A DNA stretch of 64,000 nt from Pontibacter sp. HSC-14F20. GTDB taxonomy: Bacteria > Bacteroidota > Bacteroidia > Cytophagales > Hymenobacteraceae. Below are positions 7,322-16,958 of this stretch, one piece after another. How positions within the stretch are numbered: position 1 is the first letter of the stretch; each line of letters begins with the position of its first letter. Position numbers and translations under genes: made by a program. The stretch is taken from contig NZ_JAHZTC010000018.1 in NCBI RefSeq assembly GCF_019599265.1, positions 1 to 64,000 on the forward strand, read 5' to 3'. The notes under the pieces are model-generated. The model was not told the DNA's origin. It worked only from the letters and a program-made list of their open reading frames with translations, and did not search any database.

Positions 7322-8500
7322 ATGGCCTACGAATCATCAGGAGCCCCTGATTATTATAACATTGACGACCTACTCACTGAGGAGCATATCCTTATCCGCC
7401 AGACCCTACGCGACTTTGTGAAGCGTGAGATCTCTCCAAACATCGAGCAGTGGGCGCAGGACGCACACTTCCCTTCCGAAATCGTGAAAAAATTTGGAGA
7501 TGTAGGCGCATTCGGCCCGACTATACCTGCCGAGTACGGTGGTGGCGGACTGGACTACATCAGCTACGGCATCATTATGCAGGAGATTGAGCGCGGCGAC
7601 TCAGGTATGCGTTCTACAGCTTCGGTGCAGGGCTCGCTGGTGATGTACCCAATTTATGCCTACGGCTCTGAAGAGCAACGCAAAAAGTACCTGCCCAAGC
7701 TGGCAAGCGGCGAGTGGTTGGGCTGCTTCGGCCTCACTGAACCTGATCATGGCTCTAACCCGGGCGGCATGACGACCAATTTCAAAGACATGGGCGACCA
7801 CTACCTGCTCAACGGTGCCAAGATGTGGATATCCAACTCGCCGGAGTGCCAGGTGGCAGTAGTGTGGGCCAAAAACGAACAAGGTCGTATCAAAGGTCTG
7901 ATCGTGGAGCGCGGTATGGAAGGCTTCTCCACACCAGAAATCCATAACAAGTGGAGCCTGCGCGCCAGCTGCACCGGCGAATTGGTATTCGATAACGTGA
8001 AAGTGCCGAAAGAAAACCTGCTACCCAATATTGAAGGTTTGCGCGGTCCGCTCGGCTGCCTCGATTCTGCCCGCTATGGTATAGCCTGGGGTGCGATTGG
8101 TGTAGCCATTGACTGCTACGAATCAGCGCGTAAGTATGCCATGGAGCGTATCCAGTTCGATAAGCCAATTGGTGCTTTCCAGCTCACGCAGAAGAAACTC
8201 GCGGAGATGCTGACCGAGATCACAAAGGCGCAGCTATTGGCCTGGAGACTTGGCACCTTGAAAAACGAAGGGAAAGCTACTACGCAGCAGATCTCAATGG
8301 CTAAGCGCAACAACGTGGACATGGCCCTGCACATCGCCCGCGAGGCACGTCAGATTCATGGCGGTATGGGCATTACAGGCGAGTACCCGATCATGCGCCA
8401 CATGATGAACCTAGAGTCAGTGATCACTTACGAAGGTACCCACGATATTCACTTGCTCATTACCGGAGCAGATATCACAGGTATACCGGCGTTTAAATAA
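7322..8500 (+). CDS. gcdH: Acyl-CoA dehydrogenase, glutaryl-CoA dehydrogenase type
   Basis: 392 residues, the usual length for glutaryl-CoA dehydrogenase. FAD-binding motifs are present (CFGLTEPDHGSNPGGM, KMWISNSPECQVAVVWA), and the C-terminal ITYEGTHDIH holds the catalytic base (Glu371 here, in the position of human Glu370). QIHGGMGITGEYPIMRHMMNLE is typical of this branch. It would oxidise and decarboxylate glutaryl-CoA to crotonyl-CoA in lysine/tryptophan breakdown. Stand-alone gene with its own promoter; no electron-transfer flavoprotein gene nearby. A related acyl-CoA substrate cannot be excluded. Confidence 0.9.
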   Translation: MAYESSGAPDYYNIDDLLTEEHILIRQTLRDFVKREISPNIEQWAQDAHFPSEIVKKFGDVGAFGPTIPAEYGGGGLDYISYGIIMQEIERGDSGMRSTASVQGSLVMYPIYAYGSEEQRKKYLPKLASGEWLGCFGLTEPDHGSNPGGMTTNFKDMGDHYLLNGAKMWISNSPECQVAVVWAKNEQGRIKGLIVERGMEGFSTPEIHNKWSLRASCTGELVFDNVKVPKENLLPNIEGLRGPLGCLDSARYGIAWGAIGVAIDCYESARKYAMERIQFDKPIGAFQLTQKKLAEMLTEITKAQLLAWRLGTLKNEGKATTQQISMAKRNNVDMALHIAREARQIHGGMGITGEYPIMRHMMNLESVITYEGTHDIHLLITGADITGIPAFK

Positions 8501-8550
8501 TAGTAAATTATTATGCGTTGCTCGTTGATCGGGCAGCGAGTAAGGTATAG

Positions 8551-8585
8551 AAGGGCAGCTGCGCAAGTGGCTGCCTTTGCTGTTT
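8551..8585 (+). terminator. Probable terminator hairpin
   Basis: Nine-bp stem AAGGGCAGC (8551-8559) with GCTGCCTTT (8570-8578) including one G-T pair, followed by a weak T-rich tract. The rest of the 212-base gap holds several AGGTATA words, including two in direct tandem near 8677-8690. Confidence 0.55.
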
Positions 8586-8712
8586 CTGTATACCTAGCGT
8601 TATGCAAAACTTCCGCGCGTGTCTTTGATAAACCTGTTATCGCAATGCTTGAAGAAATACAGCAGAAGCTGAAATAGGTATAGGTATAGCTGGTATTGCC
8701 GGAGTAATCAGA

Positions 8713-9219
8713 CTACTCTCCCAGCTCCCAAAGCTCCTCCCTGCTTTTGCCTCCGGGGTTGTACTTCATCATATCCTGCCAAAGCCGGTTAAACTCATCG
8801 CTGAAGTCCTTTACAATGCTGTGGTTGTCGGTAATCAGGATGTTCTCGTGGTTGTATAAGGCGGCACTACGCGTCCAGTTGTAGCTACCGGTCAGCACTT
8901 GCTCTTCATCAAAGATGGCAAACTTGTGGTGCATGTGGTTGCGCGTTTTGTCAATCCGTACCTCCAGCCCTCTGGCAGCCAGTTCTTTTATGTCCGAACC
9001 TGCGTCGTGCAGCTTGTGGTTGTCGGTCATTATTTTGATGGCAATACCTCGTTTGTGCGCCCGCACAATGGCGTCCGAAATACGGTTGTCGCTGATCGTA
9101 AACACGCATATCTTTACGCTTTCTTCGGCATTGTCCAGGCAGGCAATGATGGCGTTGAGGCAGTCGTCGCCGGGACTGAAGAAGGCGTGGCTGGTGATTT
9201 TTTGCTGATGAGTATGCAT
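8713..9219 (-). CDS. Phospholipase D-like domain protein with one HKD motif
   Basis: 168 residues with no signal peptide. A single HxK(x)4D motif (H97-K99-D104 in HMHHKFAIFD) is followed by GSYNWTRSA, the GS/GG element of the PLD superfamily. Single-motif members such as Nuc endonucleases and mitochondrial cardiolipin hydrolase act as dimers on nucleic acids or phosphodiesters. The C-terminal tail (WQDMMKYNPGGKSREELWELGE) is charged. It stands alone between a convergent gene and ruvB. The substrate (DNA, RNA or lipid) is not decided by the sequence; an endonuclease is the better guess because of the small size and cytoplasmic location. Confidence 0.8.
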   Translation of the reverse strand: MHTHQQKITSHAFFSPGDDCLNAIIACLDNAEESVKICVFTISDNRISDAIVRAHKRGIAIKIMTDNHKLHDAGSDIKELAARGLEVRIDKTRNHMHHKFAIFDEEQVLTGSYNWTRSAALYNHENILITDNHSIVKDFSDEFNRLWQDMMKYNPGGKSREELWELGE

Positions 9220-9430
9220 CGGGAGCTGGTTTTGGCACTCGTAAGGTACTACAGGTATAGCAGATTATTAAATTAATCCCGCCATTTGCTAATATGATTA
9301 GATTTTATGCGGAGTACTATAAAATAATTAGCAAAATTTAGTAAATTCGCCTGTAGAAATGGAGCGAAAGCATATCTGAAACTGTTACCTTTAGGTATAG
9401 CAGAAAGCGCTTAATCAGAGTGTATTTTTT

Positions 9431-10474
9431 ATGAGAGAAGATTACCTGACTGGCAGTAACGACTACATGTCGCCGGTCGAAAAAGACATAGACAAGGCGC
9501 TTCGTCCGCTGAGCTTTGCCGACTTTACGGGGCAGGCCAAAGTGGTGGAGAACCTCAAAATATTTGTGCTGGCGGCCAAAAACCGTGGCGAGGCTTTGGA
9601 CCACGTGCTGCTGCACGGACCTCCGGGCCTGGGCAAAACTACGCTGTCGCATATCATTGCTTCGGAGCTGGACGCAGGTATAAAAATGACCTCCGGACCA
9701 GTACTGGACAAGCCCAGCGATCTGGCGGGTTTGCTGACTAACCTCGACGCGAACGATGTGCTGTTTATCGACGAGATACATCGCCTCAACCCGATCGTAG
9801 AAGAATACCTGTACTCGGCCATGGAGGACTACAAAATCGACATTATGCTCGACTCTGGTCCGAACGCCCGCTCTGTGCAGATTAGCCTGAATCCTTTTAC
9901 GTTGATCGGTGCGACCACTCGTTCCGGCTTGCTAACATCGCCGCTCCGTGCCCGTTTCAGCATTAATTCACGTCTGGAGTACTACGATGCCGAACTGCTT
10001 ACCTCGATTGTGAAGCGATCGTCGGCTTTATTAGGTGCTCCAATACACGAGGATGCTGCTTTTGAGATTGCCCGTCGTAGCCGTGGTACACCGCGTATTG
10101 CCAACAACCTGCTCCGCCGTACCCGCGACTTTGCGCAGGTAAAAGGTAACGGTACCATTACTGTAGAGATTGCGAAGTTTGCTCTGAACGCACTGGATGT
10201 AGACCACAACGGTCTGGATGATATGGACAAACGCATTCTGAGCACCATCATCGATAAATTTAAGGGTGGTCCGGTAGGTATCTCTACCATTGCCACAGCG
10301 TGCGGTGAAGAATCTGAGACGATCGAGGAAGTTTACGAACCATTCCTGATTCAGGAAGGCTATATTAAACGCACCTCGCGCGGTCGTGAGGCCACGGAAG
10401 CTGCTTACCGCCACTTAGGTAAAATTCCGCCGCAGCAGGTAGTAGCTGGTGGTTTGTTTGATCAGGCGGAGTAA
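9431..10474 (+). CDS. ruvB: Holliday junction branch migration ATPase RuvB
   Basis: 347 residues. Walker A GPPGLGKT (63-70), Walker B DEIH (114-117), sensor I GATT with [13 protein letters not shown] (arginine finger region), and the C-terminal winged helix ([23 protein letters not shown] ... [17 protein letters not shown]) are all present. RuvB hexamers drive branch migration together with RuvA, and RuvC then resolves the junction; neither partner is in the window. A TAAATTCG near-match to the -7 element lies at 9342-9349. Confidence 0.98.
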   Translation: MREDYLTGSNDYMSPVEKDIDKALRPLSFADFTGQAKVVENLKIFVLAAKNRGEALDHVLLHGPPGLGKTTLSHIIASELDAGIKMTSGPVLDKPSDLAGLLTNLDANDVLFIDEIHRLNPIVEEYLYSAMEDYKIDIMLDSGPNARSVQISLNPFTLIGATTRSGLLTSPLRARFSINSRLEYYDAELLTSIVKRSSALLGAPIHEDAAFEIARRSRGTPRIANNLLRRTRDFAQVKGNGTITVEIAKFALNALDVDHNGLDDMDKRILSTIIDKFKGGPVGISTIATACGEESETIEEVYEPFLIQEGYIKRTSRGREATEAAYRHLGKIPPQQVVAGGLFDQAE

Positions 10475-10496
10475 TAATTTGTTTGTGATAAATGGG

Positions 10497-10525
10497 AAAA
10501 GCAGGCTGTAGGCCTGCTTTTTTTG
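10497..10525 (+). terminator. Rho-independent terminator of ruvB
   Basis: Stem AAAAGCAGGC / GCCTGCTTTT with a five-base loop and a run of T, 22 bases after the ruvB stop. Confidence 0.9.
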
Positions 10526-10723
10526 TTTTTGAAATACCTCAGGTCATACAAGCTAACCTGCTTTATCAACACAAGCTAACTGCTGTTGACACATCCATAA
10601 AACAATAGGCAGCAGAAGAGCGCTGTAATTTTGAAGGTATGCACGAAGGCGCGGAAAAGCATAGTTGATAATTGACAGAACAAAGCAAATGTATATTATT
10701 CTAAGAATAGGTGGATATAAATG

Positions 10724-11170
10724 CTACTCCGTCTTTTCAATCTCCACGATCACCTCCACTTCCAGAACAGTATCTTCCTCAAACAGCCTTGAGACCTGAA
10801 CCCAGGTGGCAGCTGGTGTATGGGTGCCATAATATTTCTTGCGTATAGGCTGGCTTTTCTTGGCTGCCTCAATGTCTGTGGCATATAAGTTCTCTTTTAA
10901 CACATGCGTCAAGTCAAGTCCGTATTGCTTCAGCGTTAGCTCAATGGTTTTGTATACGTGTTCCATTGCTCGCTCCATGTCGCCTTTCCCGACGGTGCCC
11001 GACAGGTATAGCATGTTGCCGCTTCGGTAAGCCTGCGCGTAATTCCATTCCTGTTCCCCTGCGTGATGCAGATGAAAGATTTTACCGTTCTGTAATTTTT
11101 GTCCTTGTGCCTGCAGGTTAAAAGTGAAGCCAACCAAAAAGGCGATGAGTAGAAAGCAATGATTTTTCAT
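10724..11170 (-). CDS. Exported Rid-family (RidA/YjgF-like) protein
   Basis: 148 residues. A signal peptide (FLLIAFLVGFTFNLQAQ) is followed by a Rid domain: LYLSGTVGKGDMERAMEHVYKTIELTLKQYG, then TPAATWVQVSRLF and VLEVEVIVEIEK. Cytosolic RidA enzymes hydrolyse reactive enamines/imines using an Arg in the P-A-R-T segment. Here that position reads P-A-A-T, so the canonical imine deaminase activity is doubtful. The signal peptide also separates it from housekeeping RidA. It is flanked by about 200 bases (10526-10723) with no gene and 270 bases upstream. Confidence 0.85.
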   Translation of the reverse strand: MKNHCFLLIAFLVGFTFNLQAQGQKLQNGKIFHLHHAGEQEWNYAQAYRSGNMLYLSGTVGKGDMERAMEHVYKTIELTLKQYGLDLTHVLKENLYATDIEAAKKSQPIRKKYYGTHTPAATWVQVSRLFEEDTVLEVEVIVEIEKTE

Positions 11171-11391
11171 AGTTGTGAGTTTGTTGTATTTTCTGATTCT
11201 ATACCCAAGCGTATGCCAAATCCAAAGAGTGCCCGCAGATAGGTTTAAAGGCTTTTATAGCGCTAATGTCAGGTTCTGAAAGTGTTCTAAATAGTACGGC
11301 TCTGTCCAATAACGGACAACCCAGGGAGTGCAGATTGTTGAGCTTAGGTATACCCTGGCAAACTTAGGTTCGAATCGGATTTATTTCTCCG
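11171..11391. other. Intergenic region between divergent genes
   Basis: About 220 bases separate the Rid-family gene (minus) from queG (plus). It holds one AGGTATA word near 11347 and no recognisable RNA or small gene. Confidence 0.4.
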
Positions 11392-11399
11392 TAAATTTG
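11392..11399 (+). promoter_or_regulatory. -7 element TAAATTTG of queG
   Basis: Perfect TAnnTTTG match; transcription would start near 11406. The 35-base leader contains AGGTATAGCTATACCT, a palindromic doubling of the window-wide word. Confidence 0.6.
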
Positions 11400-11440
11400 T
11401 TCTTCTCCAGGTATAGCTATACCTGAGTGACACGCAAATT

Positions 11441-12388
11441 TTGAACAAAGCACACAACACATACCTCATCAAGCAGAAAGCACAGGAGCTGGGCTTCATG
11501 TACTGCGGCATTTCCAAAGCGGATTTTCTGGAAGAGGAGGCACCACGGCTGGAGAACTGGCTGAAGCAGAACATGCACGGTCAAATGCGCTACATGGAAA
11601 ACCACTTCGACAAGCGGCTCGACCCGCGTCTGCTCGTGGAGGGTGCTAAATCGGTAGTGTCGCTGCTGCTCAACTATTATCCCGAAAAAGAGAAACAGCA
11701 GGCCGGCGAGGATACATACAAAGTATCGAAGTACGCCTACGGTACCGATTATCACTTTGTCATCAAAGACAAGCTGAAAACGCTGCTCAATTACATAAAT
11801 GAGGAAATAGGGGAGGTCGGTGGCCGATGCTTCGTGGATTCTGCTCCGGTACTCGACAAGGCCTGGGCTTCGAAAAGCGGACTGGGCTGGGTTGGAAAAC
11901 ATACCCTCCTGATCACGCCGCAAGCAGGAAGTTTTCATTTTGTCGCCGAACTGATTATCGATCTGGAACTGGAATACGACGGACCAATCAAAGACTACTG
12001 CGGCTCCTGTACGCGCTGTCTGGATGCGTGCCCGACCGATGCGATCGTGGCGCCTTATGTGGTAGACGGCAGCAAGTGCATCTCCTACTTTACCATCGAA
12101 CTGAAAGATCAACTGCCGCAGGAAATGAACGGGAAGTTTGGCAACTGGATATTCGGATGCGACATCTGCCAGGATGTATGCCCATGGAACCGGTTCAGCA
12201 AGCCGCACCAGGAGCCAGCCTTTGAGCCGCACCCGCATCTAAAGGAAATGAAGAAGTCGGACTGGGAGGAAATTACACAGGAGGTCTTTGCGCAGCTTTT
12301 CAAGAAATCAGCTGTAAAACGAACAGGTTACAATGGCCTACAGCGCAATATCCGCTTTGTGGAGCAAAGCCCCGGTTCTCATACCTGA
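11441..12388 (+). CDS. queG: Epoxyqueuosine reductase QueG
   Basis: 315 residues with a TTG start; no in-frame ATG or GTG exists between the promoter and this codon. It carries two 4Fe-4S cluster motifs (Cys187-190-193-197 in [12 protein letters not shown] and Cys240-243-247 in [11 protein letters not shown], with Cys213 completing the set). [20 protein letters not shown] carries the catalytic Asp133. The cobalamin-dependent enzyme makes the last step of queuosine synthesis, reducing epoxyqueuosine in tRNA. The C-terminal part ([14 protein letters not shown]) is typical. Its 3' end overlaps a small convergent gene by 10 bases. Confidence 0.96.
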   Translation: MNKAHNTYLIKQKAQELGFMYCGISKADFLEEEAPRLENWLKQNMHGQMRYMENHFDKRLDPRLLVEGAKSVVSLLLNYYPEKEKQQAGEDTYKVSKYAYGTDYHFVIKDKLKTLLNYINEEIGEVGGRCFVDSAPVLDKAWASKSGLGWVGKHTLLITPQAGSFHFVAELIIDLELEYDGPIKDYCGSCTRCLDACPTDAIVAPYVVDGSKCISYFTIELKDQLPQEMNGKFGNWIFGCDICQDVCPWNRFSKPHQEPAFEPHPHLKEMKKSDWEEITQEVFAQLFKKSAVKRTGYNGLQRNIRFVEQSPGSHT

Positions 12389-12570
12389 GCTCTGGAGAAA
12401 ACCTTGTTCAGCACGAACAGATACATCTCCGAAAATTTTTCATAGCACCATTGCTTCAGCTGCTTAAGTTCTTCGGGAATCAGCACTTTAAAGGCTTTTC
12501 TCAATTCTTTCTCAAACAGCTTTTTGTCAAAGCTCACCTTCAACAAGATCATTTTAATGTACTCCAGCAT
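12379..12570 (-). CDS. Small basic helical protein, unknown
   Basis: 63 residues, rich in Leu, Lys and Glu and probably all helical ([29 protein letters not shown]). It overlaps the end of queG by 10 bases on the opposite strand. A TAATTTCG near-match to the -7 element lies upstream on the minus strand (12608-12615). I think similar short proteins occur in related Cytophagales, but cannot confirm this. No function assigned. Confidence 0.6.
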   Translation of the reverse strand: MLEYIKMILLKVSFDKKLFEKELRKAFKVLIPEELKQLKQWCYEKFSEMYLFVLNKVFSRAQV

Positions 12571-12835
12571 TTTTGTTTATGGTATTTCGGCATTCTAACT
12601 TAATATACGAAATTAGTCTAAAAAGTTGATTCAGGTTTGATTAATTTGTAAAATTTTGAGTTAATTAATTGATTCTGAACACTAATGCCGGGCCGGATTC
12701 AGTTGCCTGGCTAGGGATAGAACGCTCGAAAATGGCCTGTATTTTAAAGAAACGGCCAATTAACCTAAAATATGTAGCATGATAAATTCCTGAAAATTGG
12801 ACTATAATATTCCGATGTATAGCGACAAGAATTTG
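12571..12835. other. Intergenic region between divergent genes
   Basis: About 265 bases, AT-rich, carrying the promoters of the small protein (minus) and of batD (plus). No RNA gene seen. Confidence 0.4.
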
Positions 12836-12843
12836 TAAATTTG
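12836..12843 (+). promoter_or_regulatory. -7 element TAAATTTG of batD
   Basis: Perfect TAnnTTTG match 16 bases before ATG 12860; the short leader contains TATACCT. Confidence 0.65.
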
Positions 12844-12859
12844 CTATTATACCTGAATT

Positions 12860-14299
12860 ATGCGCCCGACTTTTCTACTTGTGCTGTTATACCTGTTGGT
12901 ATTGGTGCCCGCTTTTGGGCAGCAGGCACGTATTGAGTTAGGTAAAAGTCCGCTGCCTATCAACACCTACTTCACGGTTTCCATCCGGCTGCAGGACCAG
13001 CAACTCAGGGATTATTCTCCTTTTCCGGAGATAGAAGGCTTCAAAAAAAGTAATCGCTTCTCGTCTACAAAAACGGTTATAGCAGGGGGCAAAACCACCA
13101 CCGTGCTCACCATCACTCAAAACTATGCCGCCCTGGCCGAAGGGGACTTTGAGCTCAAACCATTTAACATGACCGTGAACGGACAGGCCTTGAAGTCTGC
13201 CGGCATGAAAATTAAAGTGGGGCCAATGGCTGCCGTCAGCCCCCAGGCACCGGATCTGGTTATACCTGAGCAGCCGGAACAGGGCGAAGAGCAGCCGCAG
13301 GAGTACGTGGACCAGGAAGACAATGCCTTTCTGACGCTCTATACCGATAAGAAGGAGGTATACGTAGGCGAAGGCCTGAACATTGTGCTATACTTTTACC
13401 TGGCCGAAGCAGACCAACGGTTGCTGGACTTTCATGATTTTGGGGACCAGATAACAGGTATACTACGCCAATTAAAACAACCCAACGCCTGGGAAGAAGT
13501 GTTCGAGATAGACGAAGTAACACCTGAGCAGGTAATCGTGCAGGGGGAGCCATACCTGCGTTTCAGGCTGTATGAGGCTGTACTATACCCGCTCACCACC
13601 GAACCGCTGCAATTTCCGAAGCTCTCGCTGCGCATGCTAAAATACAAAGTAGCAGTCAACCCGACGCTGGTCGAAGATAGGTTGGAGGGCTATAAAACCT
13701 TCTTTGCCCGGGAGCGCATTATACCTGTCAAGGAGCTGCCACCGCACCCCCTGCGTGATATGGTACCAGTTGGAGAATATACCTTGCGGGAGGGGCTGTC
13801 GAGCCAGTCGGTGCCGCTGAACAAAAGCTTCAGGTATATGTTTGAGTTGGAAGGAGAGGGGAACCTGGCTGCTCTTATGCCACCAAGCCCAAATACTACC
13901 GGTACCCTAGACTTCTATCCGCCTGATATGCAACAGGATATTACCTTGCGTGCCGGACGTGTGCAGGGCGTAAAGCGTTTCACTTTTTCAGTGCTCAGCC
14001 GCGTGCCAGGCACTTATAACCTGGCAAACGACTTCCAGTGGATCTACTTTAATCCGGTGACTGCTACTTATGATACACTTCGGTCTGAGTTAAGTGTTAC
14101 GGTAACAGGTATAGCCGAAGCGGGTACCATGGTGCTGGCCCGCGATCTGGGGCCCTTTTATAAGATCATCGAAAACGAAGACCATACCTTGGTTAGCCTC
14201 TACCAGGAAAAAGTTATTAAGCGCTATACCAATATCATCATGCTGGTACTCCTGGCTTTGTCAGGATTCATCTTCTTAAAGTATCGGAACATCAAATGA
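12860..14299 (+). CDS. BatD family protein
   Basis: 479 residues. A signal peptide (cleavage near VPAFGQ) is followed by beta-rich Ig-like domains typical of BatD ([54 protein letters not shown]), and it ends with one membrane span ([15 protein letters not shown], about 458-474) and a short cytoplasmic RNIK. BatD belongs to the Bacteroides aerotolerance system and is usually encoded with BatA/B/C/E and a MoxR ATPase; here it is alone. Its stop overlaps the aroC start by four bases (ATGA), so translation is coupled. Confidence 0.85.
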   Translation: MRPTFLLVLLYLLVLVPAFGQQARIELGKSPLPINTYFTVSIRLQDQQLRDYSPFPEIEGFKKSNRFSSTKTVIAGGKTTTVLTITQNYAALAEGDFELKPFNMTVNGQALKSAGMKIKVGPMAAVSPQAPDLVIPEQPEQGEEQPQEYVDQEDNAFLTLYTDKKEVYVGEGLNIVLYFYLAEADQRLLDFHDFGDQITGILRQLKQPNAWEEVFEIDEVTPEQVIVQGEPYLRFRLYEAVLYPLTTEPLQFPKLSLRMLKYKVAVNPTLVEDRLEGYKTFFARERIIPVKELPPHPLRDMVPVGEYTLREGLSSQSVPLNKSFRYMFELEGEGNLAALMPPSPNTTGTLDFYPPDMQQDITLRAGRVQGVKRFTFSVLSRVPGTYNLANDFQWIYFNPVTATYDTLRSELSVTVTGIAEAGTMVLARDLGPFYKIIENEDHTLVSLYQEKVIKRYTNIIMLVLLALSGFIFLKYRNIK

Positions 14300-15381
14300 G
14301 CAACTCATACGGTAAGATTTTTAAAATAACCACCTTTGGCGAGTCCCACGGCGTGGCAGTGGGCGTGATTGTAGATGGCTGCCCTGCGGGTCTGGAGATC
14401 ACTGCAGAAGAGATTCAGGCCGCCCTGGACCGTCGCCGGCCGGGCCAGTCCGACATCACAACTCCCCGCAAGGAAGAAGATAAAGTGACGATACTCTCCG
14501 GTGTGTTCGAAGGCAAAACCACAGGTACCCCGATCGCAATGGTAGTCGGTAATAAAGACCAGGCAAGCCACGACTATTTGCATGTAGCGCAGGCTTTCCG
14601 TCCCTCGCACGCCGACTATACCTATACCGCTAAGTATGGCCTGCGCGACCACCGTGGTGGCGGCCGCAGCTCAGCCCGCGAAACTGTGGCACGTGTGGCA
14701 GCAGGTGCTTTGGCAGCCAAATTATTGCAACACTATGGCATCATGGTGCGCTCCTATGTATCGCAGGTGGGAAGTATAAAAGTGCGCAAGCATTACTCCA
14801 GAGTCGACCTGTCGCAGATCGATAGCAACAAAGTGCGCTGCCCTGATGGTAAGACAGCCGCCCGTATGATCGGTCTGATAGAAGATGCCCGCGATAGTCT
14901 GGATACTATTGGAGGTGTAGTGAGCTGTGTTGTACAGGGTGTTCCTGCTGGCCTGGGTGAGCCCGTATTTGATAAGCTGCACGCGGAACTGGGCAAGGCC
15001 ATGTTGAGCATCAATGCCGTAAAGGGCTTTGAGTATGGCAGTGGTTTCGAGGGTGTAAAGTTGCGTGGTTCTCAGCATAATGACCAATTCTATACTGATG
15101 ATGAGGGCAACGTGCGCACCCGCACCAACCACTCAGGCGGTATACAGGGCGGCATCAGCAACGGGCAGGACATTTACTTTAATGTAGCCTTTAAGCCAGT
15201 TGCTACTATCCTGCAGCCGCAGCAAACTATTAACGATGCCGGTGAGGAGATCACCCTGCAGGGCAAAGGCCGTCACGACCCTTGCGTACTGCCGCGTGCC
15301 GTGCCAATTGTAGATGCCATGACTGCGCTCGTGCTGGCTGACTTTCTGCTACGGCAACGAGGGAACAAGCTAACACCCTGA
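14296..15381 (+). CDS. aroC: Chorismate synthase
   Basis: 361 residues. Signature motifs: TTFGESHG near the N-terminus, [44 protein letters not shown], and the C-terminal [20 protein letters not shown]. It converts 5-enolpyruvylshikimate-3-phosphate to chorismate with reduced FMN, the last step of the shikimate pathway. The ATG overlaps the batD stop. The pairing with batD is unusual; no other aro gene is present. Confidence 0.98.
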   Translation: MSNSYGKIFKITTFGESHGVAVGVIVDGCPAGLEITAEEIQAALDRRRPGQSDITTPRKEEDKVTILSGVFEGKTTGTPIAMVVGNKDQASHDYLHVAQAFRPSHADYTYTAKYGLRDHRGGGRSSARETVARVAAGALAAKLLQHYGIMVRSYVSQVGSIKVRKHYSRVDLSQIDSNKVRCPDGKTAARMIGLIEDARDSLDTIGGVVSCVVQGVPAGLGEPVFDKLHAELGKAMLSINAVKGFEYGSGFEGVKLRGSQHNDQFYTDDEGNVRTRTNHSGGIQGGISNGQDIYFNVAFKPVATILQPQQTINDAGEEITLQGKGRHDPCVLPRAVPIVDAMTALVLADFLLRQRGNKLTP

Positions 15382-15411
15382 AATGATAGTGCTGCTTTAA
15401 CTTAAAATGAT

Positions 15412-15419
15412 TATATTTG
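15412..15419 (+). promoter_or_regulatory. -7 element TATATTTG, decides the start of the next gene
   Basis: Perfect TAnnTTTG match. An in-frame TTG at 15417 lies inside this element and cannot be the start; the predicted transcript begins around 15426, leaving ATG 15429 with almost no leader. Confidence 0.65.
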
Positions 15420-15428
15420 TTAAGAGTG

Positions 15429-15806
15429 ATGATAAGCGGTGTTAACATATCTACCTATGCCAGGCCTTTGATGATGGCCTTCGTGTTACTCGTTATTTTG
15501 ATGAGTAACGGGCATGCGGCATCAGGCTGTGGCGCTCCCCTTCAAATTCAGGTTCTCTCCGAGTCTGTTACAGTTTCAGGAGGCGAAACAGGTCATTTCC
15601 TTTCACAGGGGAAGCAGCATTTTTCTCAGGATGCTACTCCGCCTTCCGGTTTGTATTACGGTCTCCAAAAAGCCGGGACACCACTAAAAAGCTTCAGTTT
15701 TACCTTCCCTGTTGATGAGGTCATTCCGCCTTATGCAGCAAAAGCCTCTGGCAGAGGCTGTTTTATCAAATATTTTTACCTTTCCATCCAGCCGCAAGCT
15801 CCCTGA
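15429..15806 (+). CDS. Small exported or membrane protein, orphan family (copy 1)
   Basis: 125 residues from ATG 15429. An N-terminal hydrophobic segment (LMMAFVLLVILMSNGHAA) acts as signal or anchor. A variable middle is followed by a C-terminal signature: FPVDEVIPPYAAKASGRG ... FYLSIQPQAP. The same signature ends the minus-strand gene at 24333-24704, so the two are paralogs of a family I do not recognise. The C-terminal conservation and variable centre suggest the tail is functional (export, processing or partner binding), but no role can be claimed. Downstream to 16050 there is no gene. Confidence 0.65.
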   Translation: MISGVNISTYARPLMMAFVLLVILMSNGHAASGCGAPLQIQVLSESVTVSGGETGHFLSQGKQHFSQDATPPSGLYYGLQKAGTPLKSFSFTFPVDEVIPPYAAKASGRGCFIKYFYLSIQPQAP

Positions 15807-16050
15807 TAAGCATTTCTTTCAGCTAATACCCAATTCTGGCAAGGCGAGCTTACTTCATTCATTAGAGCTATGCCCCTTGCTTTGCACTACCTGTTACGGC
15901 AAATTCAGCCGTACCGCATCCTGATTATGCAGCAGCCTGAAATAGTCTGACATTATTGAGCATCCAGCTTTACACTATGTGAATTGACTTGTGCTCCAAG
16001 GCTATCGATTCTGAAATCACCCTGTCAGTAAAGGGCTTAGGCAGGTTCGT
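15807..16050. other. Gene-free intergenic stretch
   Basis: About 245 bases between the small protein and the next promoter. No convincing terminator, RNA gene or coding frame seen. Confidence 0.4.
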
Positions 16051-16058
16051 TAACTTTG
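16051..16058 (+). promoter_or_regulatory. -7 element TAACTTTG
   Basis: Perfect TAnnTTTG match 29 bases before ATG 16088. Confidence 0.6.
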
Positions 16059-16087
16059 CATGTTTGTTTTAATCTGCCTGACTCTGA

Positions 16088-16933
16088 ATGCTGGTTATTG
16101 GCAGTGAGTCCATTTATCCGCTGTTAAGCGACTACGTTATTATCCAAATTCTTAATGCTCTGAATGAAATGAGTAATAATTCAACTTTGATCATATTAGA
16201 AGATATTGCTACCTGGCCTCAGGATATTATCGATTATATAACTCCGGACATTTTCCGGATCGGTCAGGAGCGTGAGCTGGAACTGACCAAAAACCTGGAG
16301 GGAAAGAGCTGGCTTTCTGCTATACCTGACTCCATGTATGTGCAAACCCAGAAGCAGCTAGCCATTATGCTGCGCAGTTACTCCATAAAAGCTTACCACT
16401 GTACCAGGCTCATCAATCCTGAAAAAGTACTTAAGACAGGCTTGCTACCACTCAGTAGACAAATGCTGGCGAAAGGACTTTCGAATGTTGCCCCTATTCT
16501 TGTATCGACTGAAGATAGTTTCGAGGCAGAAGAAGAGCTGAGAGATTTTGTAAGGAGCGATGCCTTTAAAAACCAGCAGGGGTTGGTGTGGGTATACCTG
16601 ACGGAAATGCAGACGCAGCAGTATGATTGCCAGGACCTGTCAGAGTATTATGGAGGACGCACATTGCGGGCTGCTTTGTTTAATAAGCGCTATAAGTTTC
16701 ATCCGCTTCTCAAACGGTTGGGGGTTCCGGTTGTCATTGCCTGTCGCGTTCAAATAGCGGATGCGCCTGCCGGTCAGGTGGAGGAACTGGCCAAACTAAT
16801 GCTGGACCATTTGCTGAACGATGCAGCCGGATACAGTGCCCGCCCGATCATGGGAGAGCTATCCGTTAACACAGCTATACCTGCCACAAATATTTTTGAA
16901 GTGAAGGAGCAGCTACAGGATACATTGTTATAA
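16088..16933 (+). CDS. Unknown 281-aa protein, possible ADP-ribosyltransferase-like fold
   Basis: 281 residues, soluble, no signal peptide. The segment KAYHCTRLINPEKVLKTGLLPLS (from about residue 99) resembles the opening strand of ADP-ribosyltransferase-like domains, where a [HY]xxTR core is followed by a GL-P turn. Later parts (GLVWVYLTEMQTQ, YYGGRTLRAALF, PVVIACRVQIAD) would fit the remaining strands, but I cannot identify a catalytic Glu with confidence. No antitoxin-like partner lies next to it. It ends 25 bases before the convergent antiporter gene. The family assignment is a guess. Confidence 0.6.
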   Translation: MLVIGSESIYPLLSDYVIIQILNALNEMSNNSTLIILEDIATWPQDIIDYITPDIFRIGQERELELTKNLEGKSWLSAIPDSMYVQTQKQLAIMLRSYSIKAYHCTRLINPEKVLKTGLLPLSRQMLAKGLSNVAPILVSTEDSFEAEEELRDFVRSDAFKNQQGLVWVYLTEMQTQQYDCQDLSEYYGGRTLRAALFNKRYKFHPLLKRLGVPVVIACRVQIADAPAGQVEELAKLMLDHLLNDAAGYSARPIMGELSVNTAIPATNIFEVKEQLQDTLL

Positions 16934-16958
16934 GTGCAGCAAATGTGCTTTGGTTATT

